DNA of 64,000 nt from Alistipes sp. Lineage in GTDB: Bacteria > Bacteroidota > Bacteroidia > Bacteroidales > Rikenellaceae. The translations under genes were made by a program, and so were the position numbers. The stretch covers positions 62,001 through 126,000 of the forward strand of contig JAFOBG010000032.1 of NCBI GenBank assembly GCA_017381935.1, read 5' to 3'. Positions 63,362 to 64,000 of this stretch are shown here, in pieces. Positions within the stretch are counted from its first letter, which is position 1. Each line of letters begins with the position of its first letter. Under the pieces are notes generated by a model. The model saw nothing but the letters and a program-made list of their open reading frames with translations, was not told where the DNA came from and did no database searches.

Positions 63362-64000
63362 CTATAATTCTGTCAGATACTTATCTATAGCTTTAGCTGC
63401 TTTACGACCAGCACCCATTGCAAGGATTACAGTTGCAGCACCTGTTACTGTATCTCCACCAGCAAACACGCCTTTTCGGGAGGTCTGTCCATTGTCATCA
63501 GTAATTATACATCCACGACGTGAAGTCTCGAGGGCCTCTGTAGTTGATGCGATAAGTGGGTTTGGAGATGTGCCAAGAGCCATAATTACTACATCGCACT
63601 CTATCTCAAAGTCGGAATCTGTAACCTCTATAGGAGAGCGACGGCCACTTGCATCAGGTTCGCCAAGCTCCATTTTTACACAGTTGATACCCTTCACCCA
63701 ACCCTTATCATCACCCAATATACGGGTGGGATTTGTTAGCATCTTAAACTCTATTCCCTCCTGTTTCGCATGGTGTACCTCCTCTATGCGGGCAGGAAGT
63801 TCAACCTCGGAACGACGATATACGATAGTTGCCTGAGCTCCAAGACGTTTTGCAGTTCTTACAGCGTCCATAGCCACATTTCCACCGCCAACTACAACAA
63901 CACGTTTTCCTACATAAATAGGGGTGTCATACAGCTCGTCGTATGCATGCATTAGGTTTGCACGAGTGAGAAACTCATTGGCAGATAATACTCCGTTTAA
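63362..64000 (-). CDS. NADPH-dependent glutamate synthase-like oxidoreductase (GltD/NfnB), 3' part
   Basis: The frame is open to the window edge, so the 5' end lies beyond 64000; 212 codons are present. The upstream codons before the internal Met read LNGVLSANEFLTRANLMHAYDELYD, joined to YVGKRVVVVGGGNVAMDAVRTAKRLGA, the second dinucleotide-binding fold, then EVHHAKQEGIEF and ALGTSPNPLI, DDNGQTSRKGVFAGGDTVTGAATVILAMGAGRKAAKAI, where the last is the FAD/NADPH C-terminal motif. It matches the GltD small subunit/NfnB group, which moves electrons between NADPH and ferredoxin or glutamate synthase. Only the 3' end is seen, so the exact type is open. Confidence 0.85.
   Translation of the reverse strand, partial: LNGVLSANEFLTRANLMHAYDELYDTPIYVGKRVVVVGGGNVAMDAVRTAKRLGAQATIVYRRSEVELPARIEEVHHAKQEGIEFKMLTNPTRILGDDKGWVKGINCVKMELGEPDASGRRSPIEVTDSDFEIECDVVIMALGTSPNPLIASTTEALETSRRGCIITDDNGQTSRKGVFAGGDTVTGAATVILAMGAGRKAAKAIDKYLTEL

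Overview
The window is a chromosomal segment from a member of the Bacteroidales (Bacteroidota), probably a gut-type anaerobe. Evidence: promoters of the TTTG / TAnnTTTG type, a UpxY-like antiterminator heading a surface-polysaccharide locus, the rimP-nusA-infB order with an AR2-less NusA, a Bacteroidota-type Rne/Rng with a COX24-like basic peptide next to HU, and anaerobic redox proteins (rubredoxin, NifX-like, 4Fe-4S QueG). Base composition is moderately AT-rich. I cannot assign a genus.

Layout. 1-5.8 kb: a catabolic FAD oxidoreductase, a sodium:solute symporter and a lipoprotein glycoside hydrolase. 5.9-7.6 kb: DUF177-rpmF-plsX. 7.7-13.7 kb: a small secreted protein, a PHP-type phosphodiesterase, an OprP-like porin, a YeiH-type exporter and a flavin-reductase operon. 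13.8-18.8 kb (minus strand): gdhA, an operon surE-histidine kinase-response regulator, and rpe with a ProX-like tRNA deacylase. 18.9-22.2 kb: glycerophosphodiesterase, NCS2 permease, class II aldolase and a small SRPBCC-like protein. 22.6-28.2 kb: HU, a COX24-like peptide, Rne/Rng and mfd. 28.2-36.4 kb: coaX, an outer-membrane barrel, a TPR protein, lptC, a CNNM/CorC-like protein and a PpiD-like foldase, a cell-envelope cluster. 36.7-45.1 kb (minus strand): CoA-transferase, infB-nusA-rimP and groEL-groES. 45.2-59.6 kb: a heparinase-like lyase, then a complete polysaccharide locus (UpxY, UDP-sugar dehydrogenase and epimerase, TupA-like ATP-grasp, flippase, polymerase, glycosyltransferases, TagD, LicD, initiating sugar transferase, DegT aminotransferase, nucleotidyltransferase). 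59.5-64 kb: queG, acyl-CoA synthetase, rubredoxin, DUF4405, NifX-like and the 3' part of a GltD/NfnB-like oxidoreductase cut by the window end.

The most unusual content lies between genes. At least eight or nine intergenic places carry a related palindromic element of about 70-130 bp. Its core is a conserved loop (consensus CTGTACGTYTTGTACTATC) inside a stem whose sequence differs in every copy but stays complementary. The ends are complementary and also co-vary between copies, and a GAGCGTTGTA or ACGATGCAC box follows the stem. Every copy reads in the same direction on the + strand, whichever way the neighbouring genes point, and three copies begin inside or directly after the upstream stop codon. 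One copy separates groES from groEL, and three are in tandem at 1.9-2.3 kb.

A second oddity is upstream of coaX. A 151-bp unit that includes the first codons of coaX is present in two full copies plus the real gene start, between the promoter and coaX. Removing one or both units would still leave an intact coaX start. Other regulatory candidates are two mutually exclusive hairpins in the rimP-nusA-infB leader and overlapping inverted repeats between the divergent groES and lyase promoters. No tRNA, rRNA, CRISPR array, insertion sequence or phage gene was seen.
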